From the NCBI GenBank assembly GCA_027487775.1, contig JAIYCY010000032.1, forward strand, positions 62,001-126,000: a stretch of DNA of 64,000 bases. The letters are read 5' to 3'. Origin of the DNA: Planctomycetaceae bacterium (GTDB lineage Bacteria; Planctomycetota; Phycisphaerae; Tepidisphaerales; Tepidisphaeraceae). The stretch's first letter is position 1; the number at the start of each line of letters is the position of its first letter. This document shows positions 51,944-60,745 of the stretch, one piece after another. The position numbers and the translations under genes were made by a program. The notes beneath the pieces are model-generated. The model was not told the origin of the DNA. It saw only the letters and a program-made list of their open reading frames with translations, and ran no database searches.

Positions 51944-53050
51944 GTGAAACCCAAATCCAGCACGCTCGAACCCGTGACTGCCGAACCGGGTCGACCGCTT
52001 TATCTTTCCGTCCGCGACTCCCTCCGTGCCGCCATCGATCGCGGGGCGTTTACGCCCGGCGAGCAGATGCCTTCCACCAAGCAACTCTCTGAACAACTGT
52101 CGGTATCGTTGGTGACCGCTCACCGCGCCCTTCAGGAACTGGTCGCTTCCGGTGTTCTTCGTCGATCGCAGGGCAAGGGTACCTTCGTCCACGACCGATA
52201 CCTCCAGCGACGCGAACAACTCAGCCGCTGTCGCGTCGGTCTGGTCCTGCACCGAGAAGCCTCGATCGCCGACTATTATCACGGCCAGATGCTCGAAGGC
52301 GTTCGCCGCGCATCGGACAAGCTCGGCGCGGATCTGATCCTGCTTCGGTTCGGTGAAGATGTGCGTAACGAGTGCAACGGATTCCTCTACGTCAATCCCC
52401 TTCCCGACGAGCTCGCAGACATCGCCGCCACAACGCGTCGTCAGCCGACGATCATTGTGGGTGCGCGCGTCAGCGAAGGCCCGATCGGATGCGTTGACGT
52501 GGACAACATCGATCTCGGTCGTCGTGCGGTCGAACATCTTGCCTCTCTGGGTCATCGCAACATCCTTTTTGTTGGGGGTGACGAACAGCTCTCCAATTCA
52601 CGCGATCGACGCAGCGGATTCGAACAGGGCTGTCGGCAATACGGGATCAGCTACAACCGCAACAGCATCTTCAACGCCGCAAGTTGGCGGCTTACTGACG
52701 AGGAGCGTTCCGCGCTCAGTCAGCGACTCCGTTCGAATGATCGCAACAATGCCGAACGTCCCACCGCGATCTTTGCGGCAGGGTATTACCTCGCGCTTGA
52801 CGTCTACTCCGCTGCCCAGCAAGCCGGCCTTGACATACCCGGTGATCTGAGCGTCGTCGGCGTTGACGATCCGCCTAGCGCTTCGCATCTCAGCCCGCCC
52901 CTGACCACGGTCCGTCAGCCCCTCGTCGAACTCGGCGAAGAAGCCGTCGCCACACTCGTGAACGCCATCGCAGCGGGCAACAACAACCTCCCCATCCGCA
53001 CCCTCGTAGGCGAACTTCTCCCGCGATCCTCTGCCCGATCGCTAGCCTGA
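51944..53050 (+). CDS. GntR-type HTH fused to LacI-type sensor, transcriptional regulator
   Basis: The 368-residue protein starts with a GntR winged helix (PLYLSVRDSLRAAIDRGAFTPGEQMPSTKQLSEQLSVSLVTAHRALQELVASGVLRRSQGKGTFVHDR). A periplasmic-binding-type sensor follows: VGLVLHREASIADYYHGQMLEGV, VDVDNIDLGRRAVEHLASLGHRNILFVGG and LSVVGVDDPPSASHLSPPLTTVRQP. This is the AraR-like architecture. The start is GTG 51944, preceded by GGGAGG; the longer frame to 51788 has no site. It stands alone near no sugar-use gene, so its ligand is unknown. A 12-bp repeat array starts 11 bases after its stop. Confidence 0.93.
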   Translation: MKPKSSTLEPVTAEPGRPLYLSVRDSLRAAIDRGAFTPGEQMPSTKQLSEQLSVSLVTAHRALQELVASGVLRRSQGKGTFVHDRYLQRREQLSRCRVGLVLHREASIADYYHGQMLEGVRRASDKLGADLILLRFGEDVRNECNGFLYVNPLPDELADIAATTRRQPTIIVGARVSEGPIGCVDVDNIDLGRRAVEHLASLGHRNILFVGGDEQLSNSRDRRSGFEQGCRQYGISYNRNSIFNAASWRLTDEERSALSQRLRSNDRNNAERPTAIFAAGYYLALDVYSAAQQAGLDIPGDLSVVGVDDPPSASHLSPPLTTVRQPLVELGEEAVATLVNAIAAGNNNLPIRTLVGELLPRSSARSLA

Positions 53051-53060
53051 TCACGCGCCC

Positions 53061-53120
53061 TCGTCGCCCACCTGGTCGCCCGCTTGGTCGCCTGCTTGGT
53101 CGCCCACTTGGTCGCGGCCT
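53061..53120. repeat. 12-bp tandem repeat, five copies
   Basis: Successive units are TCGTCGCCCACC, TGGTCGCCCGCT, TGGTCGCCTGCT, TGGTCGCCCACT and TGGTCGCGGCCT, at 12-base steps from 53061. The middle three differ at only one or two positions. The array starts 11 bases after the regulator stop codon. Confidence 0.9.
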
Positions 53121-53196
53121 TCCGATTGACGCTGCAATGTCGGCGTATCTCGTGCATTTGCGGGTCTCGATCGTCAGGACATCTCCACTTCTACTT

Positions 53197-53234
53197 GCGC
53201 GCTGCGCATCTGCGTCCGCACCTGCGCAGCGCGC
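53197..53234. other. Long perfect hairpin
   Basis: GCGCGCTGCGCA at 53197-53208 pairs perfectly with TGCGCAGCGCGC at 53223-53234 around a 14-base loop. It lies about 150 bases after the regulator stop. No T-run follows directly on the plus strand, so it is not a standard terminator; it could be the 3' end structure of the regulator mRNA. Confidence 0.7.
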
Positions 53235-53596
53235 CACGCGAAAATTCTGGTCGATCCTCGATTTTTCGCACAATCGATGGTTTCGATGACCTGCTTTCGG
53301 TGCGATCCTGACACGATCGAGTTGTTGCATCGGCGTGAGAAGTCGATTTCGACGCGCTCAAAACCGATTTCCGCGCCGCCGCGTGCGCGTTTGGAGTGGC
53401 CGCGCACACCACGATTCTGAACTCGCTTAGGCCGAATCTCTGCATGACCTGTTTCGGGCAGGAGCTCCAGTTTTCGAGTTCGTCCGGAACCGAGTTGTCA
53501 CCTGGGATTGCCTGGATCGTCAATTCGGTTTCTCTGGATTGTGTCGTGCATGCGGTTTGCTTGTGCGTTGGAGTCGATCCCTCTACAAACGTCGGA

Positions 53597-54589
53597 ATGC
53601 CACGAACGTTCCTACGCGACGCACAGGCCGGCGACTGGATCGAAGACGTCTTTGTCATCACCCAGAAGCAGCTTTCCACCACCCAGACGGGCAAGCCTTT
53701 CATCAAGTGTCTCGTCGGCGATCGCTCGCGTCAGATTACCGCCCGCATGTGGAACGCGAATCCCGGGATGTTTAATGCGATGCCCGACGGCGGGTTCCTG
53801 CGGATTGCCGGGCGCGTTGAAAACTATCAGGACAATCTTCAGTTCATCATCGAGCGATTCTGGATCGTCGATGACCCGACCGAGGTCAACCTCGAAGAAC
53901 TCCTGCCCACCACGGAGCGGAACATCGACGAGATGTTCACGCACCTCAAGTCGCTGCTTGCTTCGATCACCCAGCCGCAGCTCAAGGCCTTCGCCGATGC
54001 GTATCTCGCGGACGAGTCGCTCATGGTCGCGCTGCGTCGTGCGCCGGCGGCGATGAGTTTTCATCACGGCTATGTCGGCGGTCTTCTGGAACACACGCTG
54101 GGGATGTGTCAGGTGGTTGATCGCATCGCGCCGCTTTATCCGAAGCTCAATCGTGACCTGCTGCTGGTCGGCGCATTCATCCATGATCTGGCCAAGACGT
54201 GGGAGCTTACCTATGCAGCCGGCTTTGGTTACTCCGACGGCGGACAACTCGTCGGTCACATCGCCAAGGGCGCAGTCTGGATCGAGGAAAAGGCCAAAGT
54301 CGCCTCGGAAGCCCTGGGCTCACCGATCTCGCCCGAACTCGTCATGGTCCTGCAGCATTTGGTCCTCTCTCACCACGGCCTGCCCGAACACGGTGCTGCC
54401 AAAGTCCCCGCCACACCCGAGGCACTCGCGCTGCATCACATCGACAACCTCGACGCCAAGCTCTATATCTCCCTCGCCGCCCGCACCCCCGCCGCCGGTG
54501 ACAACAGCAGCTTCACCGACTTTAACAAAGCCCTCAACACCCGCATCTACCGCACCGACCCCGCACCCATGCCGTCCGAACCCAACTGA
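53597..54589 (+). CDS. YhaM-like 3'-5' exoribonuclease (OB-fold + HD domain)
   Basis: The 330-residue protein has an N-terminal OB-fold nucleic-acid-binding domain (about 10-95: DVFVITQKQLSTTQTGKPFIKCLVGDRSRQITARMWN) and a C-terminal HD domain with SFHHGYVGGLLEHTLGMCQ and LLVGAFIHDLAKTWEL, which hold the metal-binding histidines and aspartate. YhaM degrades RNA from the 3' end in Bacillus. ATG 53597 gives the family start PRTFLRDAQAGDW; the open frame before it does not match. The nearby RNase PH and RNase Y make this an RNA-processing neighbourhood. Confidence 0.9.
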   Translation: MPRTFLRDAQAGDWIEDVFVITQKQLSTTQTGKPFIKCLVGDRSRQITARMWNANPGMFNAMPDGGFLRIAGRVENYQDNLQFIIERFWIVDDPTEVNLEELLPTTERNIDEMFTHLKSLLASITQPQLKAFADAYLADESLMVALRRAPAAMSFHHGYVGGLLEHTLGMCQVVDRIAPLYPKLNRDLLLVGAFIHDLAKTWELTYAAGFGYSDGGQLVGHIAKGAVWIEEKAKVASEALGSPISPELVMVLQHLVLSHHGLPEHGAAKVPATPEALALHHIDNLDAKLYISLAARTPAAGDNSSFTDFNKALNTRIYRTDPAPMPSEPN

Positions 54590-54643
54590 TCGCCACTCCA
54601 CAATTCAACACCCGCGTTGATGCCAAGCAACGAGGAATTTGAC

Positions 54644-54841
54644 GTGAAGTACAGAGAATTGATCAAGCTAATCAAGTCGGATGGGTGGATCCTCGAGCGG
54701 ACGACAGGAAGTCACATGATGTTTGTCCATCCAACCAAACACGGCCCGGTGGTGGTACCAGCGGGCGGTAAGGCAGGACAAGACGTTCCCAAAGGCACGT
54801 TGAATAGTATACTCAAGCAGTGCGGACTGAAGTTCGATTGA
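54644..54841 (+). CDS. hicA: HicA-type mRNA interferase toxin
   Basis: The 65-residue protein matches HicA: YRELIKLIKSDGWILERTTGSHMMFVHPT, then GPVVVPA and VPKGTLNSILKQCGL. The double-stranded RNA-binding-like fold and the catalytic histidine in GSHMMF are retained. HicA cleaves mRNA and tmRNA during stress. The start is GTG 54644 with GAGGAAT upstream. HicB follows about 100 bases downstream, so the order is toxin then antitoxin as in many HicAB loci. Confidence 0.92.
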   Translation: MKYRELIKLIKSDGWILERTTGSHMMFVHPTKHGPVVVPAGGKAGQDVPKGTLNSILKQCGLKFD

Positions 54842-54943
54842 TGTTCGACAGACCCGCGCCCAGACTCTCTGATAAGGACGCGGCTGGTGTCATAGTCTGA
54901 TGTAGGATGTCGTTGAAGAGCGTGATTTAGCAGGAGCATTGTC

Positions 54944-55165
54944 GTGCCAAACCGAAGCTATGCCTACGTCATTGAGCGAGCCGATGATGGCGGGTATTGG
55001 GGTTATCTACCCGACCTGCCCGGGTGCACGACGACTGGGGAATCTCCCGAAGAAGTCGAGCGAAATCTTCCCGAGGCGGTTGAATTGTACTTGTCTTACT
55101 ACCGCGATCGTGGCTTGCCTACTCCCGAGCCACGCTCGCGCGTCGGGACGCTCACCGCTGCCTGA
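54944..55165 (+). CDS. hicB: HicB-type antitoxin
   Basis: The 73-residue protein has the HicB fold segment YAYVIERADDGGYWGYLPDLPGCTTTGESPEEVERNLPEAVELYL, which neutralises HicA. It ends about 20 residues after this, so it lacks the C-terminal DNA-binding HTH or ribbon-helix-helix of longer HicB proteins. Autoregulation by DNA binding is therefore unlikely from this protein alone. GTG 54944 has AGGAG seven bases upstream. Confidence 0.9.
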   Translation: MPNRSYAYVIERADDGGYWGYLPDLPGCTTTGESPEEVERNLPEAVELYLSYYRDRGLPTPEPRSRVGTLTAA

Positions 55166-55362
55166 TGGGTGATTCATCACCCGAATCAAGTGTTCATGGC
55201 AGCTTCCGAACTGAAGCAAGCCGACTTCAAAATGGAATGATTGTCTTCCGCCAAGATGAGTCGAGTGAGGTCGGCGCGAGACATGATTGACTTGGTATCA
55301 GATTCATCCAGTGTCGACCTGACGACCTCTTGAATCCAATCCGTCGCCTAAACAATGTGATA

Positions 55363-56241
55363 TCAGACTCCCCCGGTCGCCGCCGCCACCAATCCGGTCG
55401 GTCCTTCGATTCCCACCACCGATATCCCCAGTCGCTCGGCCTGACTGATCACGCTCGGGCGATCGAGGATCAGCACTCGCCCTGCCTCCAGCGCGATCGC
55501 TCCACAGCCCGCCTTCGCCAGCTTTTCCAGCGTCTGCGTGCCGATCACCGGCACATCAAATCGCGGATCGTTTTTCGCGTTGCCAACTTTTACAAACGTC
55601 CACCCGCGCGTCCGACACAAGGCCCCTGCACGCTCGATCATCGCATCGGTCCCCTCCATCGCCTCCACGGCAATCACGTCCCGGTCCACCAGTGCGAGCG
55701 CCTGCCCGACATCTTCATTGGAGAGCAACCGACACAGATGATATCCATACCGCGCGTCGGACCATTGCCGTTCGGTCGGCGGATGCCTCGTCATTGCTCC
55801 GACGCTTGCGATATGTTCTTTCACGAATCTTGTTGAATCGATCAGCATCAGCCCATCCTCCGCCAGCGCGTCGGCCACCGCGTGCAGGACGGCGTGGTCG
55901 CGCTTGTCGCGTCTGATCTTACCCACATAAAGTCGAATCGTTCGCAGGTCAGGTACAAACTGCAGCCATCGTCCGATCGCTCCGCCGGCGTACATCGCCT
56001 GCTTGGGGACGCGCCCGACCATGATCGTCTCGCGCACGCCGTGCCTTCGCAGGACGCGCGACCATTGTCCGAGCCGCATCAGACCGACTGACGCACACAC
56101 GTCAACCTCGGATCGCAGTTCATCCGATGCGAATCCACCGAGCGCACAACAGACCACCGATCGACCCGCCGCGCGCGCGCCCCGCGCAACCAAGAGCGGA
56201 AAGATCCCCTCGCCCGCGATCAGTCCCAACGGTTCTGACAT
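55363..56241 (-). CDS. lpxI: UDP-2,3-diacylglucosamine pyrophosphatase LpxI
   Basis: LpxI hydrolyses UDP-2,3-diacylglucosamine to lipid X in lipid A synthesis. The 292-residue protein begins GLIAGEGIFPLLVARGARAAG, the DUF1009 family start, and has MVGRVPKQAMY, RDKRDHAVLHAVADALAEDG and EAMEGTDAMIERAG. FVKVGNAKNDPRFDVPVIGTQTLEKLAKAG follows. It indicates a lipid A pathway and so an outer membrane of Gram-negative type. It lies just downstream of the rph gene on the same strand. Confidence 0.95.
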   Translation of the reverse strand: MSEPLGLIAGEGIFPLLVARGARAAGRSVVCCALGGFASDELRSEVDVCASVGLMRLGQWSRVLRRHGVRETIMVGRVPKQAMYAGGAIGRWLQFVPDLRTIRLYVGKIRRDKRDHAVLHAVADALAEDGLMLIDSTRFVKEHIASVGAMTRHPPTERQWSDARYGYHLCRLLSNEDVGQALALVDRDVIAVEAMEGTDAMIERAGALCRTRGWTFVKVGNAKNDPRFDVPVIGTQTLEKLAKAGCGAIALEAGRVLILDRPSVISQAERLGISVVGIEGPTGLVAAATGGV

Positions 56242-56292
56242 CTCGCGCTCCAGATCGACCTCGTCAACAATCTCAATCTGACATCGGCACGT

Positions 56293-57057
56293 CTACGAAA
56301 TCGGCCCGACGTGCGTATCGAGAATCGCGTGCAGCGCTGCACATCCTCGTCGCCCGACATCGAGCATGGAGAGCAACTGTTCGTGCGTGTAGCCGAGCCC
56401 GTTCTCCGCCGCCGCCTGGATTTCGACGTAGCGGCCCGCGCGTGTGTAGGCGAGATTCAAATCGACCTGAGCACGCACATCGAGCGCGTAATCCAGATCC
56501 AAATAGGCTTGTCCCTCGATGATCCCGACACTGACGGCGGCGACCGGGTCGAGAATGATCTTTGACTTTTCGTAGGCCTTTTCCGTTTCGGTCGGCTGGC
56601 TCGGATCGCGAGGTGTGAGCGATTCGGGCAATGTCGCGACAGCATCACGCAGGGCGAGGAATCCGGCGCAGATCGCGGCGGTTCGTGTTCCGCCGTCGGC
56701 CTGCAGGACGTGGCAGTCGATGTGGAGCGAATGCGGTCCGAGCTTGGAGAGATCGATCGAAGCGCGGATCGCGCGGCCGATCAGACGCTGAATCTCCGTG
56801 CCGCGGCTGTCGGTGTGTCCGGTCTTGGGCCAGGGTTTTCGCGAGGGCGTTGAGCCGGGGAGCATCGTGTATTCTGCGGTCACCCATCCGCCGAGTTGTC
56901 GCGTACCAAACCAAGGCGGCAGGTCGCGACTGAGGCTGGCGGTGGCGAGGATGATGGTCTGCCCCTGCTGCCAGAGCACGCTCCCGGCGGCGGTCGTCGT
57001 AAACTTCCGCTTGACAGAAATCGTCCGCAATTCTTCAACGCCACGTAAGCTCATCAT
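56293..57057 (-). CDS. rph: Ribonuclease PH
   Basis: RNase PH is a phosphorolytic 3'-exonuclease that trims tRNA ends. The 254-residue protein has TAEYTMLPGSTPSRK, RGTEIQRLIGRAIRASIDLSKLG, DCHVLQADGGTRTAAICAGFLAL and AVSVGIIEGQAYLDLDYALD, all diagnostic. A residue pair for phosphate binding is in the GGTRTAAI segment. ATG 57057 or 57054 starts it. The lpxI gene follows after about 50 bases. The tRNA-Ser in this window does not encode CCA, so 3' maturation is needed. Confidence 0.96.
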   Translation of the reverse strand: MMSLRGVEELRTISVKRKFTTTAAGSVLWQQGQTIILATASLSRDLPPWFGTRQLGGWVTAEYTMLPGSTPSRKPWPKTGHTDSRGTEIQRLIGRAIRASIDLSKLGPHSLHIDCHVLQADGGTRTAAICAGFLALRDAVATLPESLTPRDPSQPTETEKAYEKSKIILDPVAAVSVGIIEGQAYLDLDYALDVRAQVDLNLAYTRAGRYVEIQAAAENGLGYTHEQLLSMLDVGRRGCAALHAILDTHVGPIS

Positions 57058-57175
57058 GCAAACTCAACTTTCATTTCAGAGAATCGATCGAATGCGATGT
57101 TCCACACGTCCGATCGCAGACACTTCGATTCGCCCGTTCTTCGATTGTTACGTCCAAGCCATTCGCCTGTGGCAC

Positions 57176-57448
57176 TCAAGCCTTGGGCTTGCGAGACATC
57201 GCCTTCATCCGCCGAGAACCTGCCTTCGGTTTCTTGGGCCACACCGCCTGCTTTCGCGACTTTCGCGTTGGCGCCTGTCCGGACGTCTCGGGGTTCAGGT
57301 CAACCACTTTTCCATCCTGCCAGACGATGAACGGCGTACCCGTCGCGACGGAGAGGTTCCAAGCCTCCTCCGAAGCCTCCCGAAGCGCGGCCAGCGCCTT
57401 CTCGGCAATATCATCCGTCGAAATCGGCTTGTCTTGCGGTTTCTTCAT
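57176..57448 (-). CDS. Small basic-tailed protein paired with zeta-toxin-like kinase
   Basis: The 90-residue protein has an acidic, helical N-terminal half (DDIAEKALAALREASEEAW) with a short beta segment GTPFIVWQDGKVVDLNPE, and then a lysine/arginine-rich C-terminal tail of about 30 residues containing KPKAGSRRMKAMSRKPKA. ATG 57448 overlaps the TGA of the zeta-like gene by four bases, so they are translationally coupled. By analogy with two-gene toxin modules it may be the partner or antitoxin, but I recall no named family. The basic tail suggests nucleic-acid contact. Confidence 0.6.
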   Translation of the reverse strand: MKKPQDKPISTDDIAEKALAALREASEEAWNLSVATGTPFIVWQDGKVVDLNPETSGQAPTRKSRKQAVWPKKPKAGSRRMKAMSRKPKA

Positions 57449-57963
57449 TGGTTGCTCGTGATCTGAATGGGAGACGGTCCAGCGTTATCATAAATGATCC
57501 ACTTGTCGACGAGTTGTTTGTAAACAGTCTCAAGCATCAGTCGTCCGGCATCAAATCGACGCCTAATCACGTCCTCGGCAATGTTGTGTCCTCCCTGACA
57601 CACACGAGTACGCACCCGCTCGACAGCCATATCAGCAGAAGGAAGTCCCAGGAAAATGAGTTGCACGGCAAAGCCTTTTTCTCGCCAACTCGTGATGCGG
57701 CGAGCATAATTCCTTCCGCTCAATGTTGTTTCAAATCCGAAATTTTTGCGTTCACGCACGCGTCCCTCGATCAACTCCAGCATGAGTTTTCCCGCTTGCA
57801 AGGCGGCTCGGGACGGATCAAAGGGCGACAGGCCCGCTGCGATGAGATCGGCATTGACAAACTCCGTTACGCCGAAACCCGGCAGGAACTTCCTCGCAAA
57901 CGTCGTCTTACCCGAACCATTCGGTCCGGCGACGATGATGATGAGCGGCTTGGTGTGTTTCAC
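57445..57963 (-). CDS. Zeta toxin-like P-loop kinase
   Basis: The 172-residue protein has a Walker A motif GPNGSGKTT (13-21), a following FLPGFGVTEFVNADLIAAGLSPFDPSRAALQAGKLML segment, and FETTLSGRNYARRITSWREKGFAVQLIFLGL, all typical of the zeta-toxin-like AAA_33 family. Zeta toxins phosphorylate UDP-N-acetylglucosamine; many chromosomal relatives have unknown substrates. It ends in PSPIQITSNQ. The start is GTG 57963. A small protein gene overlaps its 3' end. Toxic activity is inferred from family only. Confidence 0.88.
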   Translation of the reverse strand: MKHTKPLIIIVAGPNGSGKTTFARKFLPGFGVTEFVNADLIAAGLSPFDPSRAALQAGKLMLELIEGRVRERKNFGFETTLSGRNYARRITSWREKGFAVQLIFLGLPSADMAVERVRTRVCQGGHNIAEDVIRRRFDAGRLMLETVYKQLVDKWIIYDNAGPSPIQITSNQ

Positions 57964-58001
57964 GTTGCTTCTCGCTCAACGCATCTAATTTGAATCGTGT
58001 C

Positions 58002-59555
58002 TCACCGCGCGTATTCCACGGTTCGGACTTCTCGGAGAACGGTCACTTTGATTTCGCCGGGGTAGGCCATGTCGGTTTCGATTTTCTTGGCGATATCGCG
58101 GGCGATTTTCGCGCTGACACGGTCGTCGATGCGGTGGGCGTCGACGATCACGCGCACCTCACGGCCGGCCTGGATGGCATACGCCTGGCGCACGCCATCG
58201 AACGCGCTGGCGAGTTCTTCCAATTCGCGGAGACGCTTGACGTATTTTTCCAGACTCTCGCGACGTGCGCCCGGACGGCTCGCGCTGATTGCGTCGGCGG
58301 CCATGATCAGCGGGGTGTAAGGCGTGCTCGCGGGCACGTCACCGTGGTGGCCTGCGGTCGCATTGAGGACTGCTTCGGGCTCGTTGAACTTTCGCAGGAA
58401 CTCCATGCCGATGATCGGGTGTCCGCCTTCCTGTTCATGGTCCATTGCTTTGCCGATGTCGTGCAGGAGGCCGGCACGTCGGGCGAGCGTGCCGTCGAGC
58501 CCCAGTTCGTCGGCCATCACCTGTGCGAGATAGGCGACTTCGAGCGAGTGCTTGAGCACGTTCTGCCCGTAGCTGGTTCGGTAGTGCAATCGACCGAGCA
58601 TGGGAAGAATCGGTTTTGGGAGGTTGAGCAGTTGTGCCTTCTCGGCGGCTTCTTTGCCGTGGCGGACGAGCTGCTCGTCCATTTCCTTGGTCGCGGCGGC
58701 GACGACTTCTTCGATGCGGGCCGGGTGAATGCGTCCGTCCTGCACCAATCGCTCGAGGCTGACCCGAGCGATTTCTCGTCGCACGGGATCAAAGCAGCTC
58801 ACCACCACGATGCCGGGCGTGTCGTCGATGATGACATCGACGCCGGTCGTCTTTTCGAAGCTGCGAATGTTGCGACCTTCACGCCCGATGACGCGTCCCT
58901 TCATGGCATCGTCGGGGATCTCGACCGTGCTGACGGTGTGATCGCTGGTCTGCTCGCTGGCGTAGCGCTGGATCGCCGAGATGATGATCTGTCGAGCCTT
59001 TTCGCGTCCCTCTTCGTTGGCAAGCTCGACGTGTTTTTTAATGATTTCACCGGCTTCGACGCGGCTTTCGGATTCGACGCGTTCGAGCAGCATGGTGCGT
59101 GCCTGATCGATGCTAAGGCTGGTGATGGAGAGTAGCCTTTGCTTTTGTTCTTCGAGGGTGCGGGCGAGATCGCTTTCACGATCGCCGATGCCTTTTTCTC
59201 TTCGTGCGACTTGTTGTTCGCGTTCGTCGATGTTGCGTTCTTTGACGCTGAGCGTATCGAGTTTGCGATCGAGGGTGTCTTCGCGTTTGGAGAGGCGTGA
59301 TTCGAGTTCGCCGAGTTTTTTGCGATCGCCTTCGAGTTCCTTTTCGAATTGCTGGCGGAGGCTCAGGCGATCTTTTTCGGCCTTGAGCTCGAGCTCCTTC
59401 GTGCGAGCGGCGGCGTCGCGTTCGGCCTGACTGCGAATCTGCTCGGCCTGATTTCGGGCGAGCTTGATGGTGTTGTTTCCTGAGATTTTGAGTAGGGCAA
59501 AGAGGAGTCCGGACCCGACGATGAGCCCGACGACCAAACCGATGGCGATTTCCAC
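58002..59555 (-). CDS. rny: Ribonuclease Y
   Basis: The 517-residue endonuclease starts mRNA decay. It has an N-terminal membrane helix ([20 protein letters not shown]), a long coiled coil to about residue 190, a KH domain ([34 protein letters not shown]), and an HD domain with [24 protein letters not shown]. The start is GTG 59555 with AAGGAC upstream. A perfect 10-bp hairpin lies in its leader, about 30 bases before the start. With the YhaM-like nuclease and RNase PH it makes a cluster of RNA-degrading enzymes. Confidence 0.96.
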   Translation of the reverse strand: MEIAIGLVVGLIVGSGLLFALLKISGNNTIKLARNQAEQIRSQAERDAAARTKELELKAEKDRLSLRQQFEKELEGDRKKLGELESRLSKREDTLDRKLDTLSVKERNIDEREQQVARREKGIGDRESDLARTLEEQKQRLLSITSLSIDQARTMLLERVESESRVEAGEIIKKHVELANEEGREKARQIIISAIQRYASEQTSDHTVSTVEIPDDAMKGRVIGREGRNIRSFEKTTGVDVIIDDTPGIVVVSCFDPVRREIARVSLERLVQDGRIHPARIEEVVAAATKEMDEQLVRHGKEAAEKAQLLNLPKPILPMLGRLHYRTSYGQNVLKHSLEVAYLAQVMADELGLDGTLARRAGLLHDIGKAMDHEQEGGHPIIGMEFLRKFNEPEAVLNATAGHHGDVPASTPYTPLIMAADAISASRPGARRESLEKYVKRLRELEELASAFDGVRQAYAIQAGREVRVIVDAHRIDDRVSAKIARDIAKKIETDMAYPGEIKVTVLREVRTVEYAR

Positions 59556-60166
59556 AGAGACGTCCTTCCCCGTCGCGCGGAGTGGCGCACGGGCCGAGGC
59601 GGAAGTTTTAGAAAGCGGCCCGTGCCCGGGTCAGGCGGTCGATCTTCTGACGTGCGACCTTTCGACGACGCACGAGGTTTTGATCGATCGGTTCGACTTC
59701 GTGCCCCCAGCGCCAAAGCCATCCGCTCAGCGCAAGGATTCGTCGGACGCATTGATCGCCCGATCGCGAACCGAACTCCTATTTCTCGATCAAAAAACGA
59801 GAACGAACGACGAACAAGCGCACTTGCTCGACCGGACCAAAGGATTCGGATCGCCAAAACCACGAAGATGACCGTCAGCCAGACCATGATTCAATCGGTA
59901 CGGCTCAACACCGCTCATCGTGCGACCGGGTCCGCTTACCCGATCCGCACCATCGCAGCCCTCGCCAGCAAAACGCACAACCACAATGCCTTGCGAAAGC
60001 CGCGGCGGACGTGACTCCTAATGACCCCTCCAAAAAAGAGGAGCGCCACGACCGCGTTCGCCCACGGCAGCACTCCCGCCGCGCGAACAACGTTCTTATC
60101 ATAGACTCAACCACAAGCCCCCCACAAGTCGCACTCCGGGCCAATCCGCCTATCATCATCCAAAAC
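59556..60166. other. Divergent intergenic region between rny and aat
   Basis: This 611-base region has the rny leader hairpin and no gene I can support with confidence. On the minus strand a 56-codon open stretch (59611-59778) reads like coding sequence but has no usual start codon; a hydrophobic frame from ATG 59887 overlaps it in another frame. These are treated in the findings. Confidence 0.4.
59587..59625 (-). promoter_or_regulatory. Perfect 10-bp leader hairpin before rny
   Basis: GCACGGGCCG at 59587-59596 pairs perfectly with CGGCCCGTGC at 59616-59625 with a 19-base loop. It lies 32 bases upstream of the rny start on the minus strand. There is no T-run, so it is not an intrinsic terminator, and it may be a nuclease processing or autoregulation site. 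Confidence 0.65.
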
Positions 60167-60745
60167 GTGAAGCTTCATCCCCTACACACCCTTCACGCCT
60201 ACGCCAGCGGGGCATTTCCGATGGCCGACGCCAGCGGGAACATCGATTTCTACACCGCCGACCCGCGCGGCATCATCCCGATCCACGACTTCCACGTGCC
60301 CAAGTCCGTCCGACAACTCGTCCGACGACGCACCTTTGACATCCGTTTCAACACCCGATTTAGGGACGTGATGACCGCCTGCTCGAAGAACCGCGTCGAC
60401 GGAACCTGGATCAGCCCCGCGATGATCGACCACTACGAACAACTCCACATGCTCGGACACGCCCACAGCGTCGAGTGCTATCAGCACGACCAACTCGTCG
60501 GCGGACTGTATGGCGTATCGCTCGGCGCGGCGTTTTTCGGGGAAAGCATGTTCCATCACGTTTCCAATGCCGCCAAGGTCGCGCTGGTCGCGTTGGTCGA
60601 ACGCCTGCGGATAAGGCAATTCGAAGTGCTCGATTCGCAGATGCTTGCCCCGCATCTCCGCGTCTATGGCGCGATCGAAATCCCCGCCACCGTTTACATG
60701 GACAAACTCGCCCACGCCCTGAAATCTGCCCGATCTTTCGAGTGA
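60167..60745 (+). CDS. aat: Leucyl/phenylalanyl-tRNA-protein transferase
   Basis: Aat attaches leucine or phenylalanine to proteins with N-terminal Arg or Lys, marking them for ClpS/ClpA degradation. The 192-residue protein has LHAYASGAFPMAD, FYTADPRGIIPI, NRVDGTWISPAMIDHYEQLHMLGHAHSVE and GVSLGAAFFGESMFH, the family motifs. The start is GTG 60167 because the usual start of the family lies just before this; the frame is open to 60011 but adds unrelated sequence. It is short compared with E. coli Aat (234), which has an extended N-terminus. A 17-bp triplication spans its stop. Confidence 0.93.
   Translation: MKLHPLHTLHAYASGAFPMADASGNIDFYTADPRGIIPIHDFHVPKSVRQLVRRRTFDIRFNTRFRDVMTACSKNRVDGTWISPAMIDHYEQLHMLGHAHSVECYQHDQLVGGLYGVSLGAAFFGESMFHHVSNAAKVALVALVERLRIRQFEVLDSQMLAPHLRVYGAIEIPATVYMDKLAHALKSARSFE

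Larger units (their letters stand above)
53051..53596. other. Non-coding region with repeat array and hairpin
   Basis: This 546-base gap lies between the regulator and the YhaM-like gene. It contains the 12-bp repeats and the long hairpin listed separately. The frame before the nuclease ATG stays open to 53396 but has no family-like sequence. No promoter could be assigned with confidence. Confidence 0.5.

Noticed and set aside
52610..52640. A T-arm-like GGATTCGAAC string
   Set aside because: It lies inside the GntR/LacI-type regulator coding region with no matching acceptor or anticodon arms, so it is not a tRNA.
53396..53596. N-terminal extension of the YhaM-like nuclease
   Set aside because: The open frame before ATG 53597 has no family-like sequence and the known family start coincides with ATG 53597.
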